The notes under the pieces were generated by a model. The model saw only the letters and a program-made list of their open reading frames with translations, had not been told where the DNA came from and did not search any database. Shown here piece by piece: positions 7,024-14,691 of a stretch of DNA of 17,952 nucleotides. The stretch comes from Firmicutes bacterium CAG:555 (GTDB lineage Bacteria; Bacillota; Clostridia; Oscillospirales; Oscillospiraceae): positions 110,603-128,554 of the forward strand of contig HF986915.1 of assembly GCA_000431075.1 (NCBI GenBank). Direction: 5' to 3'. How positions within the stretch are numbered: position 1 is the stretch's first letter; the number at the start of each line of letters is the position of its first letter. The position numbers and the translations under genes are program-made.

Positions 7024-9512
7024 AAAAGCTTGTACTCGGCATACTCGCACATGTGGATGCCGGAAAAACGACATTGTCGGAAGCCATGCTCTTCACCTGC
7101 GGAAGCATCCGCAAGTTAGGCAGGGTAGACCACAAAAACACCTCGCTTGACAGCCACGAGCTTGAGCGGGCGAGGGGCATAACGATATTTTCAAAGCAGG
7201 CGCAGCTTAAAACCGATAAGGTCGAGCTGTGCCTGCTTGACACGCCGGGGCATGTGGATTTTTCCGCCGAGACCGAGCGCACCCTGCAGGTGCTTGACTA
7301 TGCCGTGCTCGTCATTTCCGGAACCGACGGCGTTCAGGCGCACACGGAAACGCTTTGGCGGCTTCTGAGAAAGCACAGTGTCCCGACGATAATTTTCGCA
7401 ACGAAGATGGATCTCACGGGTGCGGATAAAAAGCGTATACTCGAGGATATACAGGAGCATTTGACGGATAACTGCATCGATTTTTCGGCAGAGCACGATG
7501 CGGCTTGGTGCGAGACTGCCGCAATGTGCGACGAGCAGACGCTTGAAAGCTACATGGAGACAGGCGGTGTTCCCGACGGCGATATCACACGCATGGTCGC
7601 CGAAAGAAAGCTCTTTCCCGTGCTGTTCGGCTCGGGACTTAAACTTGACGGCGTGGGCGAGCTTGTTCACTTCCTTGAGGACTACACCGTGCAGCCGCAG
7701 TACGGCGATGCCTTTGGCGCAAGGGTGTTCAAAATTTTGCGTGACACGAAGGGTACCCGACTTACCTGCATGAAAATTACCGGCGGCAGCCTTAAAAACC
7801 GTGACGAGATAAACGGCGAAAAGGTCACGGGCATCCGCATTTACTCGGGCGCAAAATTTGAGGCAGTTGACGAGGTCGCGGCGGGCACCGTATGCGCCGT
7901 TCAGGGCTTGTCGGAGACTTCCCCGGGGCAGGGGCTCGGCTGCGAAAGCGAGGGCGCTGCACCCATTTTGGAGCCGGTGATGGCCTACCGCATCAACCTC
8001 CCCAAGGGCGTTGACGCACGCACGGCACTTCCGAAGCTGCGGCAGCTTGAGGACGAGGATCCCATGCTGCGCATCATGTGGAACGAGCAGCTCAGGCAAA
8101 TTCGTGTGCAGCTTATGGGGAGGGTGCAGACCGAGGTGCTGTGTGCGCTCATAAAGGAGCGCTTTGACATGGATGTCACGATGGACCTCGGCGGCATCAT
8201 GTACCGTGAGACGATAAAAGCGCCTGTTTTAGGTGTCGGACATTTTGAGCCGCTGCGGCATTATGCCGAGGTACACTTGGTGTTAGAGCCGACCGAGCAG
8301 GGCAGCGGTATAAGCATTTGCAGCGACTGCCCCGAGGATATGCTCTCTCGCGAGTGGCAGCAGAGCATTCTCACAAGTCTCGCATCAAAGGAACACAAGG
8401 GCGTGCTCACAGGCTCGCCCATAACCGATATTCGCATCCGACTCATCGCCGGCAGGGCGCATGTCAAGCACACCGAGGGCGGCGACTTTAGAGAGGCCGC
8501 CTGCCGTGCGGTGCGTCAGGGGCTTATGAAGGCCGAAAGCGTGCTGCTTGAGCCGTGGTATGAGTTCACGCTCGAAGTGCCGCCGGAGCAGATAGGCCGT
8601 GCCATAAGCGATATCAGAGCCATGAGCGGCGAATTTGAGACCGAGAGCAGCAGTGTCATACACGGGCTTGCGCCGGTTTCCGAGCTCAACGGCTATGCCG
8701 CCGAGCTTGCGTCCTACACCTCCGGCAGGGGCAGGCTCACGACCATGCCCGCAGGGTACAGGCCCTGCCACAATACGCAGACGGTGCTCGACGGCATCGA
8801 CTACGACCCCGAGGCCGACCTTGAAAATACGCCGGACTCGGTATTCTGCTCGCACGGAGCGGGTGTTGCGGTCAAGTGGGATAAGGTCGCCGAACACATG
8901 CACATTGACACCGGCTACGGCAGGGAAAAGACCTCCGAGCCTGTGTACCGCCCCCGCAACTTCAGCCTTGACGACAAGGAGCTTGAGGCGATAATGGAGC
9001 GGGAGTTCGGCCCTATCCGCCGCCGTGAGTACACCAGACCCGTGTCGGCAGCAACGCAAAATGTCGTTATCGAGCCGACGAAGCGGGAGTATCTCATAGT
9101 CGACGGCTATAACCTGCTGTTTGCGTGGGATGAGCTAAACGAGCTTGCCAAGGACGACCTTGACCTTGCAAGGACACGGCTAATTGATATCCTGAAAAGC
9201 TACCGTGGCTTTAAGGACTGCGAGCTTGTCTTGGTATTCGACGGCTATAAGGTCGAGGGAAACCCCGGCGAAAAGGAAACTGAGGGTATCCACATTGCCT
9301 ACACCAAACAGAACGAGACCGCCGATATGTATATCGAGAAGCTTGCAAACGACATCGGCAAAAATTACGCCGTGCGGGTCATCACAAATGACAGCCTTAT
9401 CCGTCTGTCGGCGCTGCGCTCGGGTGTTCTGCGTATGTCGTCGGGCGAGTTTATAAACGAACTTAAATTTGCAAAGCAGCAGATTGCGGAGTATCTTGAT
9501 GGAAAACGATGA
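7020..9512 (+). CDS. TetM/EF-G-like ribosomal GTPase fused to a YacP/Rae1 NYN ribonuclease
   Basis: An 830-residue fusion. Residues 1 to about 660 are a translational GTPase with ribosomal-protection-protein layout: G1 AHVDAGKT (10-17), G2 RGIT (52-55), G3 DTPGH (74-78), G4 TKMD (128-131, with Thr for the usual Asn), then EF-G domains II-V. The domain IV tip reads HVKHTEGGDF (481-490) and lacks the YSPVS-type loop that TetM/TetO use to displace tetracycline. Residues 690-830 match Bacillus Rae1/YacP, an A-site mRNA endonuclease: DGYN (695-698), VFDGYK (Asp741), TKQNETADMYIEKLA (Glu766, Asp769) and TND (Asp791), so the acidic active site looks intact. The likely role is to enter the A site of stalled or selected ribosomes and cut mRNA. 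A tetracycline-resistance label would be unsafe. It overlaps DUF362 upstream and ylmH downstream. Confidence 0.9.
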   Translation: MKKLVLGILAHVDAGKTTLSEAMLFTCGSIRKLGRVDHKNTSLDSHELERARGITIFSKQAQLKTDKVELCLLDTPGHVDFSAETERTLQVLDYAVLVISGTDGVQAHTETLWRLLRKHSVPTIIFATKMDLTGADKKRILEDIQEHLTDNCIDFSAEHDAAWCETAAMCDEQTLESYMETGGVPDGDITRMVAERKLFPVLFGSGLKLDGVGELVHFLEDYTVQPQYGDAFGARVFKILRDTKGTRLTCMKITGGSLKNRDEINGEKVTGIRIYSGAKFEAVDEVAAGTVCAVQGLSETSPGQGLGCESEGAAPILEPVMAYRINLPKGVDARTALPKLRQLEDEDPMLRIMWNEQLRQIRVQLMGRVQTEVLCALIKERFDMDVTMDLGGIMYRETIKAPVLGVGHFEPLRHYAEVHLVLEPTEQGSGISICSDCPEDMLSREWQQSILTSLASKEHKGVLTGSPITDIRIRLIAGRAHVKHTEGGDFREAACRAVRQGLMKAESVLLEPWYEFTLEVPPEQIGRAISDIRAMSGEFETESSSVIHGLAPVSELNGYAAELASYTSGRGRLTTMPAGYRPCHNTQTVLDGIDYDPEADLENTPDSVFCSHGAGVAVKWDKVAEHMHIDTGYGREKTSEPVYRPRNFSLDDKELEAIMEREFGPIRRREYTRPVSAATQNVVIEPTKREYLIVDGYNLLFAWDELNELAKDDLDLARTRLIDILKSYRGFKDCELVLVFDGYKVEGNPGEKETEGIHIAYTKQNETADMYIEKLANDIGKNYAVRVITNDSLIRLSALRSGVLRMSSGEFINELKFAKQQIAEYLDGKR
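9488..9491 (+). promoter_or_regulatory. Ribosome binding site fixing the ylmH start
   Basis: GGAG seven bases before the ATG at 9499, inside the end of the GTPase-nuclease gene. It favours 9499 over the upstream in-frame TTG at 9469. Confidence 0.65.
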
Positions 9513-10245
9513 ACTTTTAAAAAGAGCGGCAGACCTGGCCGAGCGCTGCGAGCGGACATCATCCGTCACGCACACGGCGTTTTTGACGCCTGCCGAGCAG
9601 TTTGCGCTCACAAAGTGGGCGGCTGCGGCAGACTGCAAAATGGTGCTCGCCGGCGGACACCCGGACTGCGAGCGCAAGGCTGCATTCTTCCTGCCGTTTT
9701 ATATGGAGCCGGACGATCTGGACGCTGCCGATTACATCTGCGCCGTCACCGCAAAGGCGGGCTTCGGCGAGCCTGCGCACCGTGATTATATGGGCGCTGC
9801 GCTGGGACTCGGCATCAAGCGTGAGTGGCTCGGCGATATCTGGGTGACCGGTGACACGGCAACGATATTCTGCCTGCCGAGCGTTGAGCGGCACTTGCTC
9901 GACGGGCTCGACAAGGTCGGCAGATATGGGGTCAAGACCGCAAAAATCAAGCTCAGCGAGCTTAAAGCTCCCGAACGCAAGGTCAAAAAGGTGACCTTTT
10001 CGGTCAAGAGCCTGCGCTTTGACGCAGTGTGCGCCGGAATGTTCAATCTCTCCCGCACCGCCGCTGCAGAGCGTATAACGGCAGGTGACGCAAGCTTAAA
10101 TTACTCCGTGTGCATGAAGCTTGACAGCGCTGTTCACGAGGGCGATGTCATCTCCCTGCGAGGCTGCGGCAAGGGTACGGTCGGCGCAGCGGGCGGCATA
10201 TCCAAAAAAGGTCGGCAGTTTATATCAGCAGAGATCTACAAATAA
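9499..10245 (+). CDS. ylmH: YlmH-family S4-domain RNA-binding protein (RqcP2-like)
   Basis: A 248-residue protein with the YlmH layout. The N-terminal half has a FLTPAEQ motif and GGHPDCERKAAFF (the GGxxxxER signature), followed by HRDYMGAALGLGIKREWLGDI. The C-terminal S4 RNA-binding domain (about 172-245) starts at VKSLRFDAV and includes FNLSR, a GD-x-IS turn and a KKGRQ end. In Bacillus subtilis YlmH acts on obstructed 50S subunits carrying peptidyl-tRNA in ribosome-associated quality control, alongside RqcH/RqcP. It usually sits in the sepF-ylmG-ylmH-divIVA cell-division cluster; here it overlaps the GTPase-nuclease gene by 14 bases and ends that operon. The start at 9499 is chosen from the GGAG site; the longer TTG start adds 10 unlikely residues. 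Confidence 0.9.
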   Translation: MENDELLKRAADLAERCERTSSVTHTAFLTPAEQFALTKWAAAADCKMVLAGGHPDCERKAAFFLPFYMEPDDLDAADYICAVTAKAGFGEPAHRDYMGAALGLGIKREWLGDIWVTGDTATIFCLPSVERHLLDGLDKVGRYGVKTAKIKLSELKAPERKVKKVTFSVKSLRFDAVCAGMFNLSRTAAAERITAGDASLNYSVCMKLDSAVHEGDVISLRGCGKGTVGAAGGISKKGRQFISAEIYK

Positions 10246-10246
10246 T

Positions 10247-10275
10247 AAACAGGGCTTAACAACCCTGTTTTTATT
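10247..10275 (+). terminator. Intrinsic terminator after ylmH
   Basis: An 8-bp stem AAACAGGG (10247-10254) with CCCTGTTT (10263-10270) around an 8-base loop, followed by more T's. It ends the DUF362-GTPase-ylmH operon. Confidence 0.85.
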
Positions 10276-10314
10276 ATTTTCTATATAATTCGTAAAAATA
10301 TTTATATAAAACAC

Positions 10315-10343
10315 TTGACAAATTAGAAAAATGAGACTATGAT
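10315..10343 (+). promoter_or_regulatory. Strong sigma-A promoter for RHH-clpB operon
   Basis: A perfect TTGACA (10315-10320), a 17-base spacer and TATGAT (10338-10343), preceded by an AT-rich stretch that could act as an UP element. No CIRCE inverted repeat and no CtsR-type GGTCAAA repeat is visible nearby, although clpB-type genes are often under those controls. Confidence 0.85.
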
Positions 10344-10376
10344 AAGCTCAAAGGGAAAAAAGAAAGGCAGACGAAC

Positions 10377-11027
10377 ATGAAAAAGACATTATACAGCTTA
10401 ATGCTCAGTGAAGATGTGGTTGCCGAGGTAGATCGTCTGGCGCACCGTCTGGGCACCAATCGCTCGAACCTCATCAATCAGATCCTTGCCGAGCATGTTG
10501 ATCTGGTCACCCCGGAACGCAGGATAAACGACATTTTCACTGCTATCGAGCAGCTCATGACCCCGTCAAGGGAACTTGTGCCGTTTGTCTCGCCCAATGC
10601 GATGACCATGTCGCTCAAGTCCTCACTTGAGTATAAATACCGCCCGACCGTCAAGTACGAGGTCGAGCTGTACCGTGGCGACAGCGACTGTCTCGGCGAG
10701 CTGACCGTCATTTTCCGCACACAGTCGGCGGCGCTAATCCGCTCGATGAGCGAATTTTTCCGCATTTGGAAGAGCATCGAGGATGCTCACCTGCGGCCGC
10801 TTTTGGGTGCAAACGCACCGAAGTATGCGCTTTACGACGGCAAGTTTATCCGCTCCATCGCAATTCCGAGCCGAGATTGCAGCTCCGAGGAGCTTGCAAG
10901 CGTGCTTTCGGAATACATCAAGCTCTTCGACTCAATGATGAAGGGCTACCTCTCCGGACGCTTTGATGCAAGGGATATCGAGGCATGCTACTTCTCGTTG
11001 CTCAGAAGGATGGAAATTTTGATATAA
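10377..11027 (+). CDS. Ribbon-helix-helix regulator-like protein upstream of clpB
   Basis: A 216-residue protein. Residues 1-42 have the ribbon-helix-helix pattern of CopG/Arc-type DNA-binding proteins: a short strand (TLYSLML), helix A (SEDVVAEVDRLAHRLG) and helix B starting NRSNLINQIL. The remaining 170 residues match no family I recognise; they include a predicted beta-rich stretch (about 92-116, YEVELYRGDSDCLGELTVIF) and a helical C-terminus with many acidic residues. An AAAGG site precedes the ATG by 9 bases. The gap to clpB is 13 bases and the TAA stop is part of clpB's ribosome binding site, so the two are co-transcribed. An autoregulated regulator of the clpB operon is the natural guess, unproven. 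Confidence 0.7.
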   Translation: MKKTLYSLMLSEDVVAEVDRLAHRLGTNRSNLINQILAEHVDLVTPERRINDIFTAIEQLMTPSRELVPFVSPNAMTMSLKSSLEYKYRPTVKYEVELYRGDSDCLGELTVIFRTQSAALIRSMSEFFRIWKSIEDAHLRPLLGANAPKYALYDGKFIRSIAIPSRDCSSEELASVLSEYIKLFDSMMKGYLSGRFDARDIEACYFSLLRRMEILI

Positions 11028-11032
11028 GGAGG
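11025..11032 (+). promoter_or_regulatory. Ribosome binding site of clpB
   Basis: TAAGGAGG, eight bases before the clpB ATG. It contains the TAA stop codon of the upstream ribbon-helix-helix gene, a tight stop/RBS overlap. Confidence 0.9.
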
Positions 11033-11040
11033 TCAGTGCC

Positions 11041-13620
11041 ATGAATGCACAGAACTTCACCCAAAAAACAATTGAGACTATACAGACCGCGCAGTCGATG
11101 GCGCAGGAGAATCAGAACCAATATATAACGCCGGAGCATATCCTGTATGCTCTTGTCGATCAGGACGGCGGACTCATCCCGTCGCTGCTGGGCAAGATGG
11201 GCGTTGACTGCAACACCGTGCTTGCAGAGCTCGACACCGCAATTGCGGCGCTGCCCAAGGTCACGGGCGACACGGATGTGTACCTGTCCCGTGAGGCCGA
11301 CAGGGTGATGCAGGCAGCCGAGAAATCGGCAAAGAGCCTCGGCGACGAGTACCTTTCCGTCGAGCATTTGATGATAGGTATTTTTGCCGCCGCAACGCCG
11401 GCAGTGAAGCGCATTTTGGCAGACCACGGCATCACGAAGTCTGCTTTTACCGCCGAGCTTGCCAAGGTCAAGAACGGCCCCGTTACGAGCGATAACCCCG
11501 AGAATACCTATGACGCACTTAAAAAGTACGGCACCGACCTTGTCGAGCGTGCCAGAAAGCAGGAGCTTGACCCGGTCATCGGCCGTGATAACGAGATAAG
11601 GAATGTCGTCCGCATCCTGTCGAGAAAGACGAAGAACAACCCTGTTCTCATAGGCGAACCCGGTGTCGGCAAGACCGCCATCGCCGAGGGGCTTGCCCAG
11701 CGTATCGTGCGTGGTGATGTCCCCGAAGGACTTAAGGATAAGACGATATTCTCGCTGGATATGGGCGCACTGATAGCCGGTGCAAAGTACCGCGGCGAAT
11801 TTGAGGAGCGTCTGAAGGCCGTTCTGGAGGAGATCAAGCAGTCCGAGGGCAAGATAATCCTCTTTATCGATGAGCTGCACACCATAGTCGGTGCCGGCAA
11901 GACCGAGGGCAGCATGGACGCAGGCAACCTGCTCAAGCCTATGCTTGCACGAGGCGAGCTGCACTGCATCGGTGCGACAACGCTCGACGAGTACCGCAAG
12001 TATATCGAAAAGGACGCAGCTCTTGAGCGTAGGTTCCAGCCTGTCATGGTCGATGAGCCGACGGTCGAGGACACGATATCCATTCTCCGTGGCCTCAAGG
12101 AGCGCTACGAGGTGTACCACGGCGTTCGCATCCACGATAACGCCCTTGTCGCCGCCGCAACGCTTTCCGACCGCTATATAACCGACCGTTTCCTGCCTGA
12201 TAAGGCAATTGACCTTGTCGATGAGGCATGTGCGCTCATCCGCACGGAGATAGACTCCATGCCCGCAGAGCTTGACGATGTCCGCCGCAAGATAATGCAG
12301 CTCGAGATCGAGGAAATGGCGCTTAAGAAGGAGACCGACCGTCTCTCGATGGAGCGTCTTGAAAAGCTCAGCGAGGAGCTTGCAAACCTCAAGGATAAGT
12401 TCAAGGAGCAGAAGTCCCGCTGGGAAAGTGAGAAGAGCAGTGTTGATGAGGTCAAGAACCTCAAGGCCGAGATCGAGAAGATGCACGCCGATATCGAGAA
12501 TGCCCAGCTCAGATACGAGTATGAGACCGCCGCAAAGCTCAAGTACTCCGACCTGCCCGCACTTGAGCGTAAGCTCCAAGAGGCGGAGAAAAACAGCGAG
12601 GAGCGCAAGTCAAACAGCATGGTGCATGACACCGTGACCGAAGAGGAGATAGCCGGTATCGTCGCAAAGTGGACGGGCATCCCCGTGGCAAAGCTCATGG
12701 AGGGCGAAAGAGAAAAGCTTTTGCACCTTGACGATGTTCTCCACCGCAGGGTGATAGGCCAGGACGAGGCCGTGCAGAAGGTCACCGAGGCCATTTGGCG
12801 CTCCCGTGCCGGTATCGCAGACCCGAACCGCCCCATCGGCAGCTTCATGTTCCTTGGCCCGACCGGCGTCGGCAAGACGGAGCTTGCAAAGGCGCTTGCC
12901 GAGTGCCTGTTTGACGATGAGCACAACATCGTGCGTATCGATATGACCGAGTACATGGAGAAATTCTCAGTCTCCCGCCTTATCGGTGCACCTCCCGGAT
13001 ATGTCGGCTATGACGAGGGCGGCCAGCTGACCGAAGCCGTGCGCAGGAAGCCCTACTCCGTCGTCCTGTTCGATGAGATCGAAAAGGCGCACCCGGATGT
13101 TTTCAACATTCTGCTGCAAATCCTTGACGATGGCAGAATTACCGACTCGCAGGGCAGAACGGTCGACTTCAAGAACACCATCATCATCATGACCTCTAAC
13201 CTCGGCAGTCAGTATCTGCTCGACGGCATCGACGATGACGGCAATATCACAGAGGACGCTAAAAACAGCGTGTTCGGCGAGCTGCGCAGACAGTTCAGAC
13301 CGGAGTTTCTCAACCGTCTTGACGAGATCATCTGCTTCAAGCCCCTCACCAAGACAGAGCTTAACGGCATCATCGATATCCTTACGGAATCGCTCAAAAA
13401 GCGTCTTGCCGACAAGACCTTGGGTCTTGAGATCACCGACGCCGCAAAGCAGCTCATCATCGAGCGTGGCTTTGACCCCGTGTTCGGCGCAAGACCGCTC
13501 AAGAGATACCTGCAGGCAAGCGTCGAGACGCTTATCGCAAAGACGATACTGTCCGGCGAGATGGAAGCCGGCCATGTCATCACGATCGATGTCGAAAACG
13601 GCGAGCTCGTTTGCAAATGA
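11041..13620 (+). CDS. clpB: ClpB disaggregase (Hsp104 family AAA+ chaperone)
   Basis: An 859-residue full-length ClpB (E. coli ClpB is 857). The order is the N-domain (1-145), AAA1 with Walker A GEPGVGKT (205-212), pore-loop Tyr250 and Walker B Asp277/Glu278, the long coiled-coil M-domain (about 395-525) that docks DnaK and separates ClpB from ClpA/ClpC/ClpE, then AAA2 with Walker A GPTGVGKT (606-613), pore-loop Tyr654 in GYVGYDEGG, and Walker B Asp678/Glu679. An arginine-finger region FRPEFLNRLDEII is present. The hexamer threads aggregated proteins through its pore with DnaK/DnaJ/GrpE in the cytoplasm. All key residues are intact. It is the second gene of an operon with a ribbon-helix-helix protein rather than a CtsR or HrcA gene, and ends in a terminator seven bases past the stop. 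Confidence 0.97.
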   Translation: MNAQNFTQKTIETIQTAQSMAQENQNQYITPEHILYALVDQDGGLIPSLLGKMGVDCNTVLAELDTAIAALPKVTGDTDVYLSREADRVMQAAEKSAKSLGDEYLSVEHLMIGIFAAATPAVKRILADHGITKSAFTAELAKVKNGPVTSDNPENTYDALKKYGTDLVERARKQELDPVIGRDNEIRNVVRILSRKTKNNPVLIGEPGVGKTAIAEGLAQRIVRGDVPEGLKDKTIFSLDMGALIAGAKYRGEFEERLKAVLEEIKQSEGKIILFIDELHTIVGAGKTEGSMDAGNLLKPMLARGELHCIGATTLDEYRKYIEKDAALERRFQPVMVDEPTVEDTISILRGLKERYEVYHGVRIHDNALVAAATLSDRYITDRFLPDKAIDLVDEACALIRTEIDSMPAELDDVRRKIMQLEIEEMALKKETDRLSMERLEKLSEELANLKDKFKEQKSRWESEKSSVDEVKNLKAEIEKMHADIENAQLRYEYETAAKLKYSDLPALERKLQEAEKNSEERKSNSMVHDTVTEEEIAGIVAKWTGIPVAKLMEGEREKLLHLDDVLHRRVIGQDEAVQKVTEAIWRSRAGIADPNRPIGSFMFLGPTGVGKTELAKALAECLFDDEHNIVRIDMTEYMEKFSVSRLIGAPPGYVGYDEGGQLTEAVRRKPYSVVLFDEIEKAHPDVFNILLQILDDGRITDSQGRTVDFKNTIIIMTSNLGSQYLLDGIDDDGNITEDAKNSVFGELRRQFRPEFLNRLDEIICFKPLTKTELNGIIDILTESLKKRLADKTLGLEITDAAKQLIIERGFDPVFGARPLKRYLQASVETLIAKTILSGEMEAGHVITIDVENGELVCK

Positions 13621-13626
13621 TAAGAA

Positions 13627-13658
13627 AAAATCCCGAATCTTCACTGATTCGGGATTTT
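13627..13658. terminator. Bidirectional terminator between clpB and LysR gene
   Basis: A 13-bp perfect stem AAAATCCCGAATC (13627-13639) with its complement (13646-13658) closes a 6-base loop. The A/T ends give U-tracts in both directions. The hairpin contains the stop and last codons of the convergent LysR gene. Confidence 0.9.
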
Positions 13659-14546
13659 GTATTTATTGTCTTCAAAAAATTCGAGCACGACTTCGATAAA
13701 ACGCTCCGTTGCCGGTGACGGGCGACGGCCTTTCTTGACGGCAACGCCGATATCACGGTACTGCGGCGGATCAAACTCTTTAAGGCAGATGTTAAACGGC
13801 ATGCGCTTTGTAACAAGCTCCGAGAGCATCGAAACTCCCAGACCGCTTTCGACCATCGCCATGACCGAGTAGTCGTCGTTGACCTCGCAATAGGTGCTCA
13901 GCGGCGAGCTTATAAGGTCCTTGAAGCTTTCATATATCTTCGAGACCTCGTTGTTCGACTCCTCCGTGAGCCTGACGATGCGTTCCTGACTCAGATTCGC
14001 CATTGGGTAGACCCTTGCATCCGCCAGCGGGTGATCCGGCGGCAGAACGGCGAGCATACGGTCACGCATGAGCATCGTTACATCAAGGTCGGGCGAGAAC
14101 GGGGCGCTTATAAAGCCGCAGTCAATTTCGCCAGCGCACAATGCGTCCTCGGTGTCCGAATACTCCATGTTCTGAAGCTGAAAGATTATCCTCGGATAGC
14201 GCAGCTCAAACTCCTTGAGTATCGCAGGCAGGCACTGCGTGGAAAAGCTCGAGCACGAGCCGATGCGGATGAAGCCGGTCTCCAGACCCTTGAGGGCGTT
14301 TGCCTGCTCCTGCAATGCCTCGAAGCGAGAGCACATTTCCTTTATATACGGCAGCAGCATAACACCGTCGGACGACAGTGACAGGCCGCCCCTGTTCCTG
14401 CGCAGAAGATTGAGGTTCCAGTCATCCTCGAGGTCGGCGATCATGCGACTGACGGCGGACTGAGTGTAGCCCATTGCCTCGGCCGCCTTGGTAATGCTGC
14501 CGAGCTCGGCCACCTTGACGAATGCCTGATATTTCTGTATCGCCAT
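13641..14546 (-). CDS. LysR-family transcriptional regulator
   Basis: A 301-residue LysR-type regulator. Residues 1-60 form the winged helix-turn-helix (FVKVAELGSITKAAEAMGYT, then QSAVSRMIADLE), followed by the linker helix and a periplasmic-binding-like effector domain from about residue 90 (GFIRIGSCSSFSTQCLPAIL...). The effector cannot be told from sequence. I start at 14546 because GGGAGG (14557-14552) lies 5 bases upstream; the reading frame is open 90 codons further, but that part is not LysR-like. The nearest gene upstream on the same strand, nadE, ends with a terminator, so the gene has its own promoter. It has no divergent partner, which is unusual for LysR genes, so its target is probably elsewhere or itself. 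Confidence 0.92.
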   Translation of the reverse strand: MAIQKYQAFVKVAELGSITKAAEAMGYTQSAVSRMIADLEDDWNLNLLRRNRGGLSLSSDGVMLLPYIKEMCSRFEALQEQANALKGLETGFIRIGSCSSFSTQCLPAILKEFELRYPRIIFQLQNMEYSDTEDALCAGEIDCGFISAPFSPDLDVTMLMRDRMLAVLPPDHPLADARVYPMANLSQERIVRLTEESNNEVSKIYESFKDLISSPLSTYCEVNDDYSVMAMVESGLGVSMLSELVTKRMPFNICLKEFDPPQYRDIGVAVKKGRRPSPATERFIEVVLEFFEDNKYKIPNQ

Positions 14547-14551
14547 AAAAA

Positions 14552-14557
14552 CCTCCC
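14552..14557 (-). promoter_or_regulatory. Ribosome binding site fixing the LysR start
   Basis: GGGAGG on the minus strand, five bases before the ATG at 14546. It decides against the upstream in-frame starts. Confidence 0.85.
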
Positions 14558-14612
14558 AATACTCATTATTCATGCCGCAGCATGAGGGTATGCATTTGTG
14601 TAATACTCGGTC

Positions 14613-14641
14613 AGTATAACCTATCTGTAAAGAATAATCAA
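14613..14641 (-). promoter_or_regulatory. Promoter of the LysR gene
   Basis: On the minus strand TTGATT (14641-14636), a 17-base spacer and TATACT (14618-14613). Transcription would start near 14606 with a leader of about 60 bases. Confidence 0.65.
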
Positions 14642-14666
14642 GAGTGAATAAATTAACTATATTCCA

Positions 14667-14691
14667 AAAAATCATAATCAGTATGATTTTT
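14667..14691. repeat. Inverted repeat, candidate LysR operator
   Basis: AAAAATCAT (14667-14675) and ATGATTTTT (14683-14691) are perfect 9-base arms separated by AATCAGT. The centre lies roughly 70 bases upstream of the predicted LysR transcription start, where LysR-type recognition sites usually sit. Confidence 0.5.

Noticed and set aside
7191..8099. 302-codon minus-strand frame
   Set aside because: Antisense to the G-domain and domain II of the GTPase gene; no recognisable motif and no ribosome binding site.
7020..9512. Tetracycline resistance gene (tetM/tetO/tetW)
   Set aside because: Overall fold matches, but the domain IV drug-displacing loop is absent and a nuclease domain is fused; nothing mobile surrounds it.
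11002..12579. 525-codon open frame on the minus strand
   Set aside because: It is antisense to clpB, which has all its expected motifs; the product is low-complexity Leu/Val-rich with no family signature. It arises from the codon bias of clpB.
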